In this document: in pieces, positions 24,681 through 36,375 of the stretch
How the letters are laid out: the number at the start of each line of letters is the position of its first letter
How positions within the stretch are numbered: position 1 is the first letter of the stretch
Origin: Oreocharis arfaki
Lineage: Eukaryota; Chordata; Aves; Passeriformes; Paramythiidae
DNA: 64,000 nucleotides
Assembly: GCA_013398015.1 (NCBI GenBank)
Contig: VZRR01008202.1
Coordinates: forward strand, 191,766 to 255,765
Direction of reading: 5' to 3'
Notes under the pieces: generated by a model
Told to the model about the DNA's origin: nothing
Seen by the model: only the letters and a program-made list of their open reading frames with translations
Database searches by the model: none
Made by a program: the position numbers and the translations under genes

Positions 24681-27239
24681 CACAGTTTACCTCTCTAAAT
24701 CCAGCTCTTTGCCCGTTCTGACAATGTGTGCTTTGGATAGCAAAAGCCAATCTTGGCTGCACTGCAAGATATTTTTATGGACACACATTTTCCCATAGCC
24801 TTTGAGTACCATAATCCTTAACTAATTTCCAGCTGCAATTTAGCTGTGTTTGAACATAGTTCAAATTCCTCAGTGAAGAAAGATGAAGAACACAGCCCCC
24901 AGAACTTCTCATCACTTGTCTTACTCTTCTGGAAATTTTGAGTTATGGTAAGTGCTAAGAATTCAGATCCTCATTTACTAGTAGGTCTGCATCAATGCTA
25001 ATAATTTCCTATGTACCCCTTGCAGTGAGAATGGGGTGCATCTAATAACTGCTCTTACAGATAGAAAAAGCTCTTCATGGTGGTAAAAGCAGGAATTAAT
25101 GTCAACGAGTCTGCTGTTAGCAAGGAGTACTATTGGTGTTATGCTCACGCCTCACCAAATGCAAAGCTTGTTTGTTAAGCAGATGCCAGTGTTAACAGCC
25201 AAATTCTCCTCCCATGGATAACTTAGTGTTAGGTAAATGTACCATTAAACACAACCATTTAAAATGTTAATGAAAAGAGGGGTTGTGCTTGCCAGGGTTT
25301 ATCTTGTCTTCTTTTTAGCCTCAGCTTTAAGGTGGTGGAGGTAGAAAAGCAAAGACAGTTTTTCCAAGTGTGTTCAGAGCACACACTGAGGTGAAGCCCT
25401 GGTGGTGCGGGTGTCGCTCACGTACTGCACCACAAACTTGGCCTGTTTCCACCTCAGGGACCAGCCAGTAAAGCTCAGTACCGACCTTAACATCCATAGA
25501 GCACAGTGGTACCCCTGCCCTGGCGCTCTCGCCACCAGCACTGCTGTGATCCTCCAGGCTGCACTTCCCGGCTCTCCCAGTGCCACGGAAGGGAACGGTG
25601 GTGATGGAGGAGAGTTCATATCCCATCGCTTCTCTTCGGTCTCAGATAGTAAAGGTGTGGTAAGTGCTACTCACGTTCATGTTCACCATCCTCGTGCTCA
25701 GTGATGTACCTCTGCTCAGCCCACTGTTTGTGCTGAGCTTCTGACAGCTCCGCTTTTATTTAGTTCCATGCAATTTAAGAAACGAGTCTGTACTCCACTG
25801 GAAACCAGGCTTACATTGTCCTGTGTGTTATGTTGCAGAAGCAAAATTAGATACAACTTTTCATAGAATATACCCGTTTTGTATGCAGGTCTCGAGTCTC
25901 TGCCCCAGTGAACTGTAAATAGGCAACAGGAGAGACAGTGGAAGGTGACACAGAGGCAGTGAAGGCACCACATAGCTGTGGACAGAGCAGAAACAGAAAT
26001 AAGAAGGCCCGGTTTTCATGCTCCAACAGCAAGGGAGGACAAGAACACCTTTCAGAGCTCCCTTTCAGAGCTGCAGCCAGGCTCTCCTGCAGCCCAAGCT
26101 GAGCCTGACCATGAGCAGCCTTGTGCTGCTGCCCTGGTGCTGGGTGCAGGCACACGCTGCCCTGTGCAGTAGCACAGTTAGCTGTGTCCATGGGGGCCAC
26201 CAGGAAATAGAGATTCTCCCACTGGAAGAAGGACAGTGATGCCAGGCTGTGATAGACAGGTGGCACTCACATGCTGAAGAGACACCCCCATTGTGGTCAT
26301 TTGGCTGTTGATGTCTGGGGTTCTCCAACCCTCACATTTAAAAGGCCCAGGTGCTGCTTTCTCCTTCAACCCCTTTTTTCCTGCTTGTTGGTTTCTTCAC
26401 CCCTTTGGCTGTGTTTCCTTGTAAAATTGCCCAGGCTACTCTGCTGCCCTCTTCCTCCTGCTCCCTTCTAGCCTATTCCTTTCATGCCTGCTTGTGCCCA
26501 TGGTACAGGACTCTTGCCCCTCTCTTCCTTGTCCTGGCTGCCCTCATTCCAAGCCCCATGCTCTCTCCATTCCCCTGCTTCCCCACTCCCTCCTTGTCAT
26601 AAAACCTGACCTCTCCAGTGCTGCATCCTGCTGTTTTCTGGCCAGCATTTCCTACCTCCTTCCCCACCGCCCTCCTTCTCTCTCTCCACCATCTCCACTA
26701 TCGTGCTCTTTTGGTGCTCCTGTCCTGTGCTTGCCTAAGCAGCTCAGCCTCAGCCCATTCCATCCATGATGACCAAGCTTCCTTGTTCTCCCCCTCCTGG
26801 GACTGCAGCCTTGACCCCAGTCTCTATCTGCACACACACAAACAACCATGCAATTTAACTAATTAAAAAAAAACCCGAACAAACAAGAAGCTGAAGGCAA
26901 GTGCTGACTTCAGGGCTGTGCACTGCAATTTTGCCTATGGCACCTCTCCTCTCCTCCTGGAAGCCCCATTTTACATTTATTTCCAGCCAGGCTGCTCTCT
27001 TAATCCCCAGGCACTGCACTGCAGGGGCCAGACTGCTTGGGGTGACACAGCACCCTCAGTCCCAGGCCACTGGCCCCTGCCCCACTTGCAGTCCTGTACC
27101 ACCCTGCCCCTCCAAGGAAGGTGAGGGAAGGGGTAGCTTCGCCCACATTCCCCCTGTGGGCTGGGAAGTCATCACTAGACATGATCAGAGAGGAGACAAG
27201 CCAGAGTATGCAAGGAAGGGAGGGGAAATGAAGAAACAT
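24681..27239. other. Intergenic DNA before the LSAMP 3' end
   Basis: No supported gene. It includes a C/T-rich segment around 26350-26800 and otherwise unique-looking sequence. Open frames of up to 139 codons overlap in several frames and have no recognisable domains. Confidence 0.5.
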
Positions 27240-27254
27240 TACCTCCTTTTCACG

Positions 27255-27260
27255 TTTATT
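27255..27260 (-). terminator. LSAMP: LSAMP poly(A) signal (candidate)
   Basis: TTTATT on the + strand reads AATAAA on the - strand. It is preceded by A/T-rich UTR-like sequence and followed downstream by T-containing sequence before the composition changes. Cleavage would fall at about 27225-27245. Confidence 0.6.
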
Positions 27261-27590
27261 TAATTTTTGTATTTTTTTGTATTTTTTTTTAAGATCACAG
27301 AAGAGCAGAGCATTCATACATGTAAAGAAACAGAAACGAGATAACAGAAGTTAAATACATTGAGAAAAGAAAAAATAAAAAGCTTCTTTTTTTTTTCCAT
27401 CACTGGGTTTTGTTCATTTGTTTGTTGGGTTGTTTAGTTTTTTTTGATCGGTTCTTTTACACACACACTTGCGCTTTTAAAACTTTCTTTCACAGAGCTA
27501 GTTTCAAAACCAAAACAATGGCAAAAAATAAAATGGCCATTTTCTCGTTTCGTTAAAGAGAAGTTCAGCTCATGTCTACAGTGCTGGGGA

Positions 27591-27640
27591 AAAATATATA
27601 TAAAGATATAGATATATATATATATTTATATGTATATAAC
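27591..27640. repeat. AT dinucleotide-rich microsatellite
   Basis: Imperfect (TA)n with GATA interruptions, inside the distal part of the proposed LSAMP 3' UTR. Confidence 0.85.
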
Positions 27641-29154
27641 ACTGTTAATGAGGAGAGTTCTAACCACCCCACCGTGTAGCAAGAAGAAGGGACTGGCCTT
27701 CATTCTCAAGGTCTAGAGGATGAATCTTGGCTCCAGCTGGGAAGGCGGAATGATTTTGGGAGGTGACGGTGGCACTGCGGAGGCAGGTTCCTGCTCTGTG
27801 CCCCCTCCTCCCTCTCCTGGCACACACGTGTGCTCCTGCAGGTGCAGGCACAGGCACGCACACGCCTTCTCCTGCTTCCCTCAGGAGGCCACCACGTAGC
27901 TGCGTGTCACAGACAGAGCCACCGCCGGCAGCAGGCGGCTGAGCGCCCGCCTGGCTGTGTGTGATGGAGAGCGTGGGGAAGGAGAGCGCCCCAGGAGCAC
28001 TCCTGTAGCATGTGCGCGGTGGAGCTCGCGGGGTGTGCGTACGCGCCTGTGCGTGGCCGAATGGGGAGCAAATGTCACAGTCCTGGAGAAGGACAGCCCC
28101 ACTGGGACGTGCTCTCCTCACTGGCTTGCTCCTAGGTAAGCCTTGCTCCTTGTCTCCACCCATGACCCCTCTGTTACACGTACAGAAACATCCACACGCC
28201 TTTCCTCAGGACACAGCTGGGGCCACCGTGGTGTCACACTGCTTTACTCACTGAGGCCCATTTTGCTGCAAGGCAAGCATGCCCTGGGAGGCCAAGAGGG
28301 AGCTCCTGATGCACCATGAGGACAGGCAGGGAAAGAAGAGCCCTCCTGGGATGCAATCTCTGCCCCTTCCCCAGCTGTGCTGCCCAAGGAACCCTGCTGC
28401 TCATGCAGTGCCCACCACCCGTGCTGCAGTCATGTCTCCCGGTCACTGCCCCTTCCTCCTCTGCTGCCTGGGCACTCCCACAAGGCTTGCAGGGCAGTCT
28501 GAGTTGCTGTGGCACCAGCTAACCCAAGCCTGCAGCAAGTGAAGGACTCTTTGCTTCCCGCCTGCCTGGGCCAATCAGGAGAACTCCTCTTGCCCAAGCC
28601 CTGCCTTGGCAGGTCTCCTCACCTCACCACATCACCCTGGCCCACAGAGGCCCATACCAACATGCTCTCACCAAGATGAGTTCTGCTCCCCTGTTACAGC
28701 GAGTGAACCAACAAGCAAGCACCATATATTGCCCTAATGGGAGCCAACCATCAGGCAAAATTTTGGGGGCTGTGGGAGCTGCCCGATCATTGTTCTAGCA
28801 AGTTACAAAAAGGAAAAGTGAAAGAGGTTTTAACGGTGTGACACAGCTCTTAGTCAGCAGAGTCATGCAATTAAAAAAAATCATCTTCTGGGCATCCCAC
28901 TGGAAATGAAGCCACTCTAAGATTAGCGTTGAGAGGCCATGGTCTCCTCGCTGGTGAACCTGAGAGTTCTGCACACGGACGATGGACAGCACTCTTTTCC
29001 ACCGGCATCCCACCTCGGAAATTACCATCCAGTTTCTCCATCACTTCCCTGCCTCAAATTTTGCTCTTCCCATAAGACAGTTTGCTCCCGGCATCCCTAA
29101 CTCAAGAAGTCTTGTGTCCTTGAGTCAGAGAAGCAGTAAGGTTGTGCACCATCA

Positions 29155-29185
<31 letters not shown>

Positions 29186-29186
29186 A
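29155..29186. repeat. (GA)n microsatellite
   Basis: A nearly pure GA dinucleotide run with one GAAA interruption. It reads as (CT)n in the LSAMP transcript direction. Confidence 0.9.
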
Positions 29187-32100
29187 CCGCTCACCCCCCA
29201 GGCACCTCCTCTGTCATGCTGTCTTGGTCAGCCATCCCCCATGTCAGTTGCTACATCACATCAAGCACCATGATGATTTGGGCTGCAGGTCAGTGTGCTT
29301 GGAGGAGAGGAAGCAGAGGTGTGAGGGGTTGGGAGGAGATGACGTGTTTCCCTGTGCCCATCGATTCCTTCAGGGAAGGGCGAAGTGATGAAACGCTGCG
29401 CAACAACTGAGCTGAAATATCAACCTGCTGGTAGGGCTGTGAAGGACTCTAGCATAACTCCTCTGACTTCCCAGATCCTCTTGTTTCATCAGGACTGGCT
29501 GCTGCTCCCCCAAATTCCTTCCAGATGTGTAGCTTCCACTCAGCCTGGAGACCATGTGGCTTTTGATGGTGGCTTTGTCCATGCTGTGTGCTTGGGCTTT
29601 CAAAACGGAGTTGCTCAGACAGGTGGCCTGGGAGCATGGTCTGGATGCACCTGGAGCTAAGAAGAGCTGGTGGGGCTTGGATGTTCTTTGACCAAAAGCG
29701 GGGCAAGCAGCAGTGCACGAGCGATCCGCCCAAGTGGTGAACAGTCAGTGGCGTGAGAAAGATGTGCAGACGAAGACTAACTCTCGACACAATGCATGTC
29801 ACCAATGAAATCTCCATGAATGGCACGTTCACATGCACTCGGGGCTAGCATGGGGCGACACAACGTCACTGGTGAAGAAAGCGGGTACGGGGGAGGAGGA
29901 GAGGGTGCATCACTGAGCAACGAGCCCGCAGGCGCGGGGCTGCAAAGGAACAGAAATGAGCACAACTGCCAAGATACAGGTGTCGGCTGGAGCATCCCAC
30001 GTCGCCCTTCCCAGCCGTTCAGAGACAGGCGTTTGCTTCGTTTTCCATCTGACCAGGCACACGCTCCAAGCAACATGCTACAATCATGCATGGAGTTCAT
30101 GTGGCTCGGGGTGGCTGCATTTCCCCTGTCCAGTTCCTTTCAGAAACACTTGCCTTCACCCCTCCTCTCGGTCATCCGAAAAGGGTTAGAAATCTGCTAG
30201 CAATTATGGGGCCATATATGAAATCTAAGTTTTTGTTCCTCTGCTTGGACATTACCAGACATCTCTTGTAATATTTACAAACCAGTAGAAGAAATACAAT
30301 TTTTTTTTTCCATTTTGTTCATATCTTTTTATAACACTAAATGTTAAATCTCCATCAATCAAACACAACTACACTGACAAGCTCAAGGAACTGGTATCCC
30401 ATTCCAAACTCCCATCTTCCCCGGTCCCCAAACAGCTGAGAGGCAGCAGGAAGCAAGAACACAGCTTTTTGGGAGGTGATGGGAAAGATAGCAATGTAAA
30501 CGGGGAGAAGAAATGATGAGGAGAAACAGTACCAGAGAGAAGGGCCTGAGACATGAGAAAACCCATTGCAACATCTCTGTCAGAGGGTGGAGGGAGAAAA
30601 AATGGGAAAAAGCATAGGATCTTGCCTGTGTTTCCTGTATTCATCTGGGCTCACCTCTCGACAGGTGCTCTGAGCGATCCCTGCTTGAAGTCAGGAGAAA
30701 CAGGGGGATTTTTGTGGCACCCTATGAGGCACACTGCAGCTCACAGGATTAGATTCTTGGAGAAAATCAAGCTCCAACCTACCCAGGACTCGCCCAGCCC
30801 TGCTAGGAACAGACATTTCCAGGAGTGGGGTTCCCAGCACTGCTGCAGACAACAGGCATACTTGGTGTTAGTGGCTTTCCTCAGAGAGGTCTGCAATTAA
30901 CTTGCTTTCACTCTGTTTCACAGCCAGGCAACAGAGGCAAAGATGCGCCCAGGTCCTGCAGGAAAGACCAGATTCCAGCACTGGGGCTGGGGCCGTGTCC
31001 CCCACTAATGAGCAGGTGGCTTCAAAAAATGGATACCCTGCTTTTAGTGAGGTATTTCCCTTTAACCATAAGCCTCTGTGCCTTGACATCTAAAAAATCA
31101 TCCCCTCAAAACTCCTTCAAACCAAAACAGATGTGACATTATGAGGGGCTGGGACTTGATGGCCGCCACCACACCACAGGGGTCTGATGTGTGTGACCCC
31201 AGTGCCTAGGAGCGACCCCACAGTGACAAAAACACATGCAGAGAACACATGGAACAGGTGCTACCATAGCAACCAGGTTGACATCAAAGAACCTAAAGTG
31301 GGCTTGACTCAGCCCTTAGGGACAGCCTGTCACAGCAAGGCACTGCAGGCTGCCCACTTTTTTCAACAAGCCTGTGCCAATAAACCCAGGCATAGGTACA
31401 GCCCCGAGAAAGAGCAGTGTGGTGTTTTCCCTCGTGCCAGCGTGCTGGAAAGGGTGCAGCTCCCAGACCTGGCTTCTGGGACCAGGATCAGCTCACGGCT
31501 GTACCGGGGGAAGAGGAGCCCTGTTGCAGCAGAAAATCTGGAGTTGTTACTAAGACTTGGAATTACATGGCCCTCCTGAAGGTTAGGCACGAGGACTGGG
31601 ATGTCTGAATGCTCTGAAGGATACAGGCATTTTTCTCCTGGGCTGACACACATCAGCCTCCAAAGGAGATGCTCAAGTCCCATCAGCGACTGCCCTATCT
31701 TGGAGGAAGGGAGCCATCCCTGGATGCCTTGGGTGTATTTCAAGCACCAGCTGCCCACTTGCACCTTGCTCCCTCTTGCAGGTATGGCTTTGGGGTCTGG
31801 AGGAGCATAAATTACCACCATCCAATCCCATAGCAGCTCTACATCAACTCTTGCAATGCCCAGACTTCAGCCTCTCATGTCTCCAATAAATTTCCTTGCT
31901 CTTCTGGCTGCCCGGGAGGAGCCTTTGACTGCCTGCTTAATTGCGTGCCTGCTGCTTCCTGGAACAGCTGAGCTCAGCAGCGAGCGGGCAGCGCCGGCAG
32001 TGCCGCAGTGCGAGGCGAGAGCACCACGCTGAGCGCAGGGAGCAGCCTCACCGGACCGTGCCCCACCCACACAAAGGTGGGGCCGGGCTCGCAGGCAGCA

Positions 32101-33604
32101 ATTCCCGCTTTGCTTCCTGGCAGGGAACCACCTGCCGGGTATCCCCTCCCGCACACTGCAAGGCCCAGCTGTTTCCCCCTTGCCTGCATGTGAGCACGGC
32201 TGCCGAGCGTGCTGCAACGGCCCCAGTGCCCAGGGCAAAGACAGAGCAGCAAACTGCCTGCTGCTTGAAAGCTCAGTGGCTGAGCACCTGTAAAACACTG
32301 TGCTGTCGTGGGACGGTCACTCGATTTGTGTGGGCTAAATCAAGCTCGCCCCTGCATGTCTCTCTCTCCAAAAACGCAAGTGCCTACCTGATAAACCCTG
32401 TGTTTTATCATCTTTGCTGCTGGTGGATACTATGGCTCATGACTGGCCAGGGGGCACAGGAGTCTTCTCCCCTCTGCCCCGACCCCCACACGGGCACTGC
32501 AGCCCCTGGTCGCTCTGGCTCCTGCAGCACACCTTGCGCTGGTGTGGCAAATTCCAGCCGCCGCCCAGCACTTTCTCAATCCTGTTTCTTACAACCTTTT
32601 CTTCCCTCCTCACTTGGGAGCTGCTAAAGCCTCTCTTGCTGGCACCTCTGTATGTGATTCTGCTGTGGGAAGTGCAATGGCAAGTGAGAGTGCTCTCCAG
32701 GCACAGCAGCACCTTTGAGATAAAAGAGCAGGTGAAATTGTGCTGCCTGCTTCTTTGCTGCACCACTTTAAGCTCCTTCTTTGTAAGCACAGGATTTTGG
32801 ACCTTACATTTGTTTTATTTCTTACATTCACAGGTCCTGGACATTTTCTGATCCAATTTCTTTGAAACATGGAATTTGCAGTGAGTTTTGTAACAGCAGT
32901 GGTGTACAGCACACACACATGCACATATACACACACACTCAGCCTTACACAGCCTACATTTCCTTTTATACTAGGGAGGACAGTAAGAACAAAACCAACA
33001 AAGCAACAAAAAAAAAAAGGTATTGGCTCTATTTTTACATGACTACCAAAATGGTTAGGAATGACCAGATTGTGGTTTTCGTGTTGAGGTATCGTTCCTA
33101 CGCACGCTATACCTAAAAGGAATGGCTGCTTGGTGGTGTCCAAGGTCTCATCACACACATCCCACCAGCCCAGCCTCCCATCCCCAGGAGGAATGGCAAC
33201 TGCACTCTTCAGTCCATAGTGTTGTGGGCCAGTCCTGGTTTCTTCTGCTTGCTTGGACAATTGCACATGAGGGCACACCCCCATGCGTGTGCGCGAGCAC
33301 TCATGCGTAGCACAGGCTGCTATGCTGGTACTTGGAGGCTGAGAGCCAAACAGGTTGGAGGTGGGAGAGAAAAAAAGCCTAGGCAAGGCTGCAGACTGAC
33401 TCTTGCAAACAAGGTGGCCAGAAGACAAAAAGCCAGTGAGGACACAGGAGAGGGGACACAATGTGAACCTGTGTTGCAGCCGCTCCTCTCTCCTCACCCC
33501 TCTTCTCTGCCTAAGTGATCTCTCTGCATCTTGTCTCACACTTACAAGGCAGGACATTATCTACAGCAGGATGAGCATATGTACACATGGACTGCTCCTT
33601 TTGC

Positions 33605-33720
33605 ATGCTTAGAGAGAGCAAGAGAAAGAGAGAAAGAGTGGAGACGGAGCAAGAGCCACACATGCATGCAGGCACGCACACAGGCACACACAGGAGAAAG
33701 AGAAAGACACCTGGTTGAAT
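33605..33720. repeat. GA-rich and CA-rich low-complexity tract
   Basis: AGAGAGAGCAAGAGAAAGAG-type repeats pass into CACACA-type units. The tract lies in the proposed LSAMP 3' UTR. Confidence 0.75.
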
Positions 33721-33956
33721 TGGGTGGGGAGGAAGAGGATTTAGAAAAAAAAAAGAAAAGTAGGCTTTCAGTAGAGTTGACACAGCTTTAGTTCAGGCCA
33801 GCGAGGGTGATGTTGCATGAAGGAGGGGACAGGAAAGAAGGTGTTTAGCAAGGGCTGGGTGCACATGAGCGCAGGGTGAAGTGCAGAGAGGAAGGGGTTC
33901 TTCATAGGACACCAGTGTGCAGAGAGCTTCAGGTGACTTGCTCTGGTTTGTGGCTT

Positions 33957-34005
33957 TGTTTTTTTTTTTCTTTTCTCTTTTTTTTTTTTTTTAATTTGTT
34001 TTTAA
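33957..34005. repeat. Poly(T) tract
   Basis: Runs of T interrupted by CTTTTCTC and AA. It reads as poly(A) in the LSAMP sense direction and is internal to the UTR, so it is a possible internal priming site for oligo-dT libraries. Confidence 0.8.
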
Positions 34006-34268
34006 AAGTATGAACTGGCTGAGCATTAGCTCACAAAAATGACCCAGGGCATCCAAAAAGTTAAATGGCTATAGACACCGAAGCAAAGACCTCTTTCTGC
34101 AAAAGAAAGAAAGAGGAGGAAGGAAGGAAAGTGAGGGAGTATGGAAAAGAGGAAGGAGGAGAGAAAAGAAAAGGGATCTTCTGTTTGATTGGCTTTGCGG
34201 GTTTTGTTGGATTGTTTACATTGCAGCATCCTCTGGCGACACGGTCCTTGCTGGTGCCCCATTCTCCC

Positions 34269-34858
34269 CCTCGCTTCGTGTTGCCTCCTAGGCAGTCGAT
34301 GACTTGACAGCCGGCTTTTCAGGTTTTGGATTAAATGTTGCTGAGTCTTCTTTGCTGTAATTTTTCCTCTCCCCCCTCTTCGCTCCTGAACACACAAAAG
34401 TTGTGAAAAAAACAGTCGTCTCTCTCTCCCCCCCCCCTCTTTTTTCTCTCTCCCCTCTCTTCGCTCTGTCTCCTGTATAACGCGTTTTGTTTTGTGTGTT
34501 GTTGTTGTTGTTGTCGTGTTGTTTTTTTAATTATTATTAATATTATTATTTTAAATTCTGATTTGTATTAACATTTGCTGAGTAGGCAGAGCAGGGACGC
34601 TGCCAGAAGCCACAGTGGGACGGCCAAACTCATGGAGCCATTGTCTACTCTCCCTGTGCCGGGTCCTGCAGGGTGCGAGAAGGGAGAGAAAAGAAGACAA
34701 GATTACACGAGGCTGGGTGAGATGGGGGTGACACAGGGACATAGCGCTTCAGTCCCAGGCTGCTCCTGCAGTGGTGGGTTTGGGCTGCAGGGCACAGCTG
34801 CCTTCCCACCTTGGTGAGCCTCCCTCCAGCCCAGCTACAAGCTGCTGCCTGCTGGCTC
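34269..34858. repeat. 590-bp duplicated block, copy 1 (left)
   Basis: This block recurs at 34860-35449 at a constant offset of 591 bases, with no indels. By eye only five substitutions separate the copies (34354, 34365, 34409, 34429, 34640). It spans the last part of the LSAMP intron, the whole terminal coding segment and about 300 bases of 3' UTR. It ends exactly at the N at 34859. Confidence 0.95.
34568..34665 (-). CDS. LSAMP: LSAMP terminal coding exon, copy 1 (GPI-anchor signal)
   Basis: This is the last coding exon of limbic system-associated membrane protein, an IgLON-family, GPI-anchored neuronal adhesion molecule. On the - strand a polypyrimidine tract and cag acceptor precede it. 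The first two bases complete the Arg codon begun in the exon at 58109-58257. Then come 31 codons reading PGTGRVDNGSMS followed by the hydrophobic tail LAVPLWLLAASLLCLLSKC, and TAA at 34568-34570. Human LSAMP has an almost identical tail. The Asn of DNGS corresponds to the annotated GPI-attachment residue of the human protein; the remainder is the cleaved signal. A second copy of this exon lies at 35159-35256, probably an assembly duplicate. Copy 1 keeps the conserved Asn and is continuous with the downstream 3' UTR. Confidence 0.93.
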
Positions 34859-34859
34859 N
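34859..34859. other. Single-N contig join
   Basis: One undetermined base lies exactly between the two 590-bp copies. It marks a contig junction at which the overlapping ends were not merged. Confidence 0.9.
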
Positions 34860-35449
34860 CCTCGCTTCGTGTTGCCTCCTAGGCAGTCGATGACTTGACA
34901 GCCGGCTTTTCAGGTTTTGGATTAAATGTTGCTGAGTCTTCTTTTCTGTAATTTTGCCTCTCCCCCCTCTTCGCTCCTGAACACACAAAAGTTGTGAAAG
35001 AAACAGTCGTCTCTCTCTCTCCCCCCCCTCTTTTTTCTCTCTCCCCTCTCTTCGCTCTGTCTCCTGTATAACGCGTTTTGTTTTGTGTGTTGTTGTTGTT
35101 GTTGTCGTGTTGTTTTTTTAATTATTATTAATATTATTATTTTAAATTCTGATTTGTATTAACATTTGCTGAGTAGGCAGAGCAGGGACGCTGCCAGAAG
35201 CCACAGTGGGACGGCCAAACTCATGGAGCCCTTGTCTACTCTCCCTGTGCCGGGTCCTGCAGGGTGCGAGAAGGGAGAGAAAAGAAGACAAGATTACACG
35301 AGGCTGGGTGAGATGGGGGTGACACAGGGACATAGCGCTTCAGTCCCAGGCTGCTCCTGCAGTGGTGGGTTTGGGCTGCAGGGCACAGCTGCCTTCCCAC
35401 CTTGGTGAGCCTCCCTCCAGCCCAGCTACAAGCTGCTGCCTGCTGGCTC
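34860..35449. repeat. 590-bp duplicated block, copy 2 (right)
   Basis: This is the counterpart of 34269-34858. It starts right after the N and continues seamlessly into unique intron sequence at 35450. Copy 1 instead continues seamlessly into unique UTR sequence to its left. This is the arrangement expected if the two contigs overlap by 590 bp. Confidence 0.95.
35159..35256 (-). CDS. LSAMP: LSAMP terminal coding exon, copy 2 (probable assembly duplicate)
   Basis: Same exon, acceptor and stop codon as copy 1, with one coding difference. Base 35231 turns the Asn codon AAT into AAG (Lys), so the segment reads VDKGS rather than VDNGS. In transcript order this copy is met first after the large intron. 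If it were real and used, the GPI-attachment Asn would be replaced by a residue not normally accepted at that site, and the remaining hydrophobic tail would be unchanged. Because the copy touches the 1-N contig join, a contig-end sequencing error or the other allele is more likely than a true second exon. Confidence 0.6.
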
Positions 35450-36289
35450 GTCAGCATCCTCCTTCCCCCTGCCCAACACTCCAATGGCATGTAGCTCTCC
35501 CGATAAACAACACCCAGGCTGGAGGAAAAGGACCTGGAGCAAGTGGGAAGGCTCAACCCTGGCTGCTGACCACATCCCAACCCTCGCTGTGCCTCCAGCT
35601 GGGAGCTGCTGGCCTTCCAGCATGGGGATATGGTTCACACCTTTGCAGATGCAGCCCCTGGTCACCACCCCCACACCTGCCTGCTCCACCACCTTCCCAG
35701 TGGTGGCCCTGAGAAGCCAGGACTTGTTGTAATTCTGTGCAGTGGCCAGTGCCTGTCTGCAGGCAGACACCAGCTCCACAGGAGCTGATTCATCACAGTG
35801 GTCCGATCAATAAAACATGGGCCCAACCAGCAGACACCTCCCCTCCCTCCCTTCCTCCCAGGGCTGCACTGTAATTATTTGTTCCTGAATCGGGGTGGAG
35901 GAAGGCTTTGCTGTTGCACTTAGAGCCCTGTGGCATGACATCTATGGGGTGAGGGTGCAGGGTGTGCCAGGGAGGTTGATTTTTCATAAGGGTGGGAAAT
36001 GAAGCCGCACGTGTGTGCGTGCGCATCCACAGGCTCTGTCAGAGGGGGCAGGGAGGAGCGCGCTGCTGCAGCAACAAATAATGCAGCCTCACTCCAGGAA
36101 TATTAAGCACTAACACTCCTGACATCTTCTCATTCATCCTCTCATTTATGGGTTCCCTTTCCTGGATGGCTTTAACAGCAGTGATGCTGTTTTAAATTCA
36201 CCCTGCAGCCCCAAGCCTCGGCAGCCTTTTCTTTATAACTGGTCAGGGAGGTTACACGGCTGTGGTTCTGTAAATTCATGCTTGCCATC

Positions 36290-36375
36290 AATGTGTGCAC
36301 ATGAAGTACTCATATATGTGTGCATGCATGCACATGGACCTGTACATGTATACACACGTGTGTGTGTGCGAGTGT
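36290..36375. repeat. Alternating purine-pyrimidine GT/CA-rich tract
   Basis: Degenerate TGTGCATGCATG, TACATGTATACA and ACGTGTGTGTGTG units form an imperfect alternating purine-pyrimidine stretch. Confidence 0.7.

Larger units (their letters stand above)
27240..34567 (-). other. LSAMP: LSAMP 3' untranslated region (proposed)
   Basis: This lies downstream of the LSAMP stop codon on the - strand, as far as a consensus poly(A) signal. The distal 400 bases (27250-27660) read on the - strand as A/T-rich sequence with TTTTAAAA, TATTTTTT and TACAAAAAAATACAAA-like segments ending in AATAAA, which is typical of a mature mRNA end. From family knowledge, mammalian LSAMP mRNA also has a very long (several-kb) 3' UTR, so about 7.3 kb is plausible. 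The stretch is interrupted by GC-rich sequence (31950-32250), a GA repeat and a CA-rich tract. It contains a chance-looking 315-codon open frame. Shorter alternative 3' ends are possible; continuity is inferred. Confidence 0.6.

Noticed and set aside
31941..32627. 228-codon + strand frame antisense to the LSAMP 3' UTR
   Set aside because: GC-driven, with no domain or homologue recognised; kept only as part of the CpG-patch observation.
34568..35256. Biological mutually exclusive or tandem terminal exons of LSAMP
   Set aside because: The identical 590-bp blocks extend well into intron and UTR and meet at a 1-N join, which fits an assembly artefact far better than alternative exons.
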